The notes under the pieces: generated by a model
The model's input: the letters and a program-made list of their open reading frames with translations, nothing else
What the model was told of the DNA's origin: nothing
Database searches by the model: none
Source: Sphaerosporella brunnea
Taxonomy: Eukaryota; Ascomycota; Pezizomycetes; Pezizales; Pyronemataceae
NCBI GenBank assembly: GCA_008704415.1
Contig: VXIS01000303.1
Span: forward strand, 1-59,629
Direction: 5' to 3'
Length of the DNA stretch: 59,629 nucleotides
Shown: positions 56,922-59,629 of the stretch, one piece after another
Numbering within the stretch: position 1 is the stretch's first letter
How the letters are laid out: every line of letters starts with the position of its first letter
Position numbers and translations under genes: made by a program

Positions 56922-59291
56922 ATGGCCACCCCTAACCGCAAGAAAACAGTCGCAGTGATAGGTATCTACTCCGCGCTCAACGCTCTCTTCGTGCTAACCA
57001 CACGCAGGTGGCGGCCCGTCCGGGCTCTCGGCCGCAAAATCGCTTCTCGAAGCGGGGTTCGCACCCACCATATTCGAGGCGCGAAGTCACGTGGGCGGGC
57101 TATGGACTCCGCTGTGCTCCGGGGTGGAGACGACGCAGCTGCCGGCGGATCTGAAGACGAACGTCAGCCCGTTTACGTGCAGCTTCTCGGACTGGTGGCC
57201 CCACGAGGCGGCGGCGGAAGGGAGGGTGAAGATGCAGCTCGGCGTGCGCGAGGTCGGGGATTATTTGCAGGGGTTTCGGGAGAGGTATATTCCCGAGGAG
57301 GCGGTCAGGTGCGGGTGCAGGGTTGTTTCCGTTTCCGAGGAGGAGCAGCAGGGGAGGTGGAAGGTTGGGTGGAAAGATGGCGGTGGTGGTGGGGAGAACA
57401 AGGAGGAGGTTTTCGATTTCTTGGTTGTTGCTACCGGCACCTTTTCTGATCCGTTTGTGCCGTTTGTGGAGGAGTTGGGGAGGTTTGAGGGCTTGAAGCT
57501 GCATTGCTCCAAGTACGATGGGGAGGAGGTGTTGCCGCTTACCGAGTGCGGGAAGAGAAGGATCTTGGTGGTTGGTGGGTGTCTTTCTGGCGCTGAGGTG
57601 CCGGCGGATCTGGCGTTGAGGAAGGCGTCGTTGAAGGAGTCGGTGCGGGAGGGGGTCGAGATTTTGCATCTTTTTACGCAGCCCCCGTGGATTCTGCCGA
57701 AGTTGTTGCCGTTCCAGAATGAGGCGGATCCTATGGCGCCGAGGTGGGGTTCGATTTTTTGTTGCTGAGGGGTTGGCTGATTGGTGGTGTGGCTTTTAGG
57801 GTCCTCCCGTTGGATCAGATCTTCTACACTGCCCGTGAAATGCCGGAGCCTGCAGGGCCTGAGGAAAAATTCAGGACATTGCATACAGGCCTGAAGGCGA
57901 TGATGGGGACTGACCAGGCTGATCTCGGCCCGGAGTATACCATCGACGACTACTGGAGCACCAAGTATCCGGCGATCGGCATGACCGAGTCCTACGACAA
58001 ATTCGTCAGGATGGGCTACATCAAGCCGGTCCTTGGACGCTTCGCTGGGATCACAGAGGATGGCGCTGTCAAAGTTTCTGCCGTCGCTGGGGGAAAGTCA
58101 GAAGACTGCATCCTCACCGATATCGACACCATCGTCTTCGCAACGGGGTATACACCCTGGCCGTCACTGCAGAGGATATTCTCGCCGCAGATGCTGGCAA
58201 AGATGGGGATAGAACCGGGTACCCACAACCCCGCTCCGGGCCTGCTGCATCCGCAGCTGCACAAACAGGTGTTCCACTACGAACTGGGGAAAACCATCGG
58301 ATTCATAGGCATCCAGCCGCGCCCGTTCTGGGTCGGTGTCGAGCTCCAGGGGAGATGGCTGGCCGGACTGTTCGCCGGCACGGTGCCCTGGCCCGATGAA
58401 CAGGAGGTTCTGGACCACCGTAAAGGTCCCGAACATCTGCTATCACTCGGAAAGGTCTACGATGCAAACCTTGTCGTCGCGCAGGGCGGGTACCTCGAGA
58501 TCCTAGGCGACATGTCGAAAGCGCTTGGAATAGACCCGTTCAAGGCCACTCGGGCCGCAGCCCATACGCCAAAACCGTTCATACCAGCCCACCTCCCACC
58601 CTTCGGCACAGCTCCAAACGAGTACGCGGCCGCAGCCGTCAACATGCTCCGACTCAGCGTCGAAAAGGCATCGTACGCACCGGAAAATATCGCCAAAGCC
58701 GTGTTTGCTGAGTTGCAGGGCACTTGGAATCTCACGCGCACTCTGGTCAGCAAGCTCCCCGGCTTCCCGGATGGGACTTTCCATGGCACGGCGGTGTTTC
58801 ACCCAAGGATTCCGACGTTCACACCCTTGGTCGAGTCGCCCGGCCGTCTCTTCTCCCTCTCGCCCCCGCCGGAAAAGCCGCCGAGGCTCGGCCGCGACGT
58901 GCAGGAATATCTATACACAGAATCGGGAGAGCTGACCACAAGCACGGGCTTGAAACTGCAAGGAACCAGACGCTACGTCTACTCGCAGTGCCCCGAAACC
59001 TCGGCCATCACGGTGTGGTTCGTAAAAGCCGACTTTGGGAGCGAGGGCAAGGTGGACTACTTCTTCCACTGCGTGGATTTTACGCGGGAGGTGGAGAATC
59101 TGGGATTCCCCGGAGTTGAGGGCGAGGGCGGGTGGAAGGCCGCTGCCGAACACCTGTGTGACAAGGATTGGTACTGGCCCGCGTATAGGTTTGTTTTCAA
59201 GGCGGCGAGACTGGAGAGGTTCTGGATTCGGTACAAGGTTAAGGGCCCGCAGAAGGATTATGTTGCCGAGACCGAGTATGTTAGACCTTAG
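56922..59291 (+). CDS. FAD-dependent monooxygenase (FMO-like) fused to DUF6314-like domain
   Basis: Exons 56922-56961, 57008-57743 and 57800-59291 give 755 residues. The N-terminal part is a flavin monooxygenase: FAD motif VIGGGPSGLSAAKSLLEAGF, completed across intron 1; FSDWWPHE-type substrate region; second nucleotide motif ILVVGGCLSGAEVPADLAL; and the FMO-type ATGY in IVFATGYTPWPSL. From about residue 570 a second module begins: ELQGTWNLTRTL, GTAVFHPRIP, EYLYTESGELTTSTGLKLQGTRRYVY, ITVWFVK, YFFHCVDF, AAEHLCDKDWYWPAYRFVF. This pattern matches DUF6314, a lipocalin-like fold domain. Reaction and substrate are unknown; the family oxidises soft nucleophiles or carbonyls with NADPH and O2. The upstream TATA box and isolated position suggest regulated expression. 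Confidence 0.85.
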
Positions 59292-59505
59292 TTGTGAGGA
59301 GATGTGATGATTTATGAAATACTGCGTTTTTTTTTTTTTGCTTTGCTTTGCTTTGCTTTTACTTTGCTTCTATGTGTGATCTCTATTGGGTATACCCTAA
59401 AGATGCTACAGGCAAATCGCGAGAGAAGAGAAAGACCCGTTACTCCAAAAAAAAAAAAAAGAGTCATAAAATCGTCAACCAAGGCTGGCATGGCATGGCA
59501 GGAAG
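59292..59505. other. Convergent 3' region
   Basis: Short gap between convergent genes. It contains a T run, a (GCTTT)n repeat at about 59340-59359 and an A run near 59447-59460. Confidence 0.5.
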
Positions 59506-59629
59506 CTACAAAGTATACAAGAAATCAGGCCTCCGATCACCCAGCATCTCGACCTCCTTCCTGTCTAGGCCCTCGGTCCAGTGATCACGCTCGCCGCGGC
59601 GGCGCTTCTCATTCTCGCGGCGCAGCAGG
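59506..59629 (-). CDS. C-terminal end of an MFS permease (Dal5/allantoate type), partial
   Basis: Only the last 40 codons lie in the window: LLRRENEKRRRGER, then the tail DRKEVEMLGDRRPDFLYTL and a stop. A cytosolic tail of the form ENxRR(D/R)xxx...LGDRxPxFxY is characteristic of the fungal anion:cation symporters related to Dal5/Tna1. The membrane helices lie beyond the right edge. The assignment rests on this tail alone. Confidence 0.6.
   Translation of the reverse strand, partial: LLRRENEKRRRGERDHWTEGLDRKEVEMLGDRRPDFLYTL

Noticed and set aside
1..59629. Searched by eye for transposons, biosynthetic clusters and CRISPR-like arrays.
   Set aside because: No transposase, reverse transcriptase, terminal repeats, PKS/NRPS modules or spaced repeats were seen.

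Overview
The window is a nuclear segment from a filamentous ascomycete (Pezizomycotina). The grounds are many short GT..AG introns (46 to 205 b) with CTNAY-like branch sites, a fungal nitrate-assimilation cluster (NirB/D-type nitrite reductase with C-terminal Rieske domain, NADPH nitrate reductase, NNP transporter), a PKA regulatory subunit of fungal type and an INO80 Ies1 subunit. I cannot place it at species level. Genes are fairly sparse, separated by 0.3 to 4 kb of sequence rich in homopolymers and microsatellites. Gene models were spliced by eye; for each multi-exon gene the exon sum was checked to be a multiple of three.

Layout. 1-7 kb: a CCCH zinc-finger/RGG protein (1924-2784, -) and a spliced hypothetical gene (5095-6317, +). 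7.3-18.5 kb: nitrate cluster, with nitrite reductase (-), nitrate reductase (-) and, divergent from the latter, the nitrate transporter (+). Its non-coding gaps hold CTCCGCGG (NirA-type) and GATA sites. 18.5-25 kb: poor in genes, with a frame-disrupted WW-domain gene (about 20.0-20.4 kb) and a 66-residue membrane protein (24673-24873). 26-31 kb: two convergent membrane-protein genes, a large fungal multi-pass protein (+) and an Ost-alpha/TMEM184-type solute transporter homologue (-). 32-38 kb: a C2-domain protein and the PKA regulatory subunit (both +). 38.7-41.1 kb: a C-terminal SPF27-like fragment (-), a small Cys-motif protein (+) and a tRNA-like element. 42.5-49 kb: INO80 subunit Ies1 and the bifunctional purine enzyme ATIC. 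49.6-56.5 kb: a plasma-membrane syntaxin (Sso type), an 84-residue signal-peptide protein, eIF3j and Lcp5. 56.9-59.6 kb: an FAD monooxygenase fused to a DUF6314-like domain, and the 3' end of a Dal5-type MFS permease running off the window edge.

The most striking observation is in the syntaxin gene. Downstream of one shared 5' splice site lie three consecutive acceptor sites. Each opens a terminal exon of exactly 65 coding nucleotides in the same phase, and each encodes a different transmembrane anchor followed by a short tail. This predicts three 332-residue isoforms differing only in their membrane anchor. The nitrate genes form a working unit (uptake, nitrate to nitrite, nitrite to ammonium) with shared regulatory motifs. 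The remaining genes are mainly housekeeping: translation, ribosome biogenesis, splicing, chromatin, purine synthesis, secretion and cAMP signalling.
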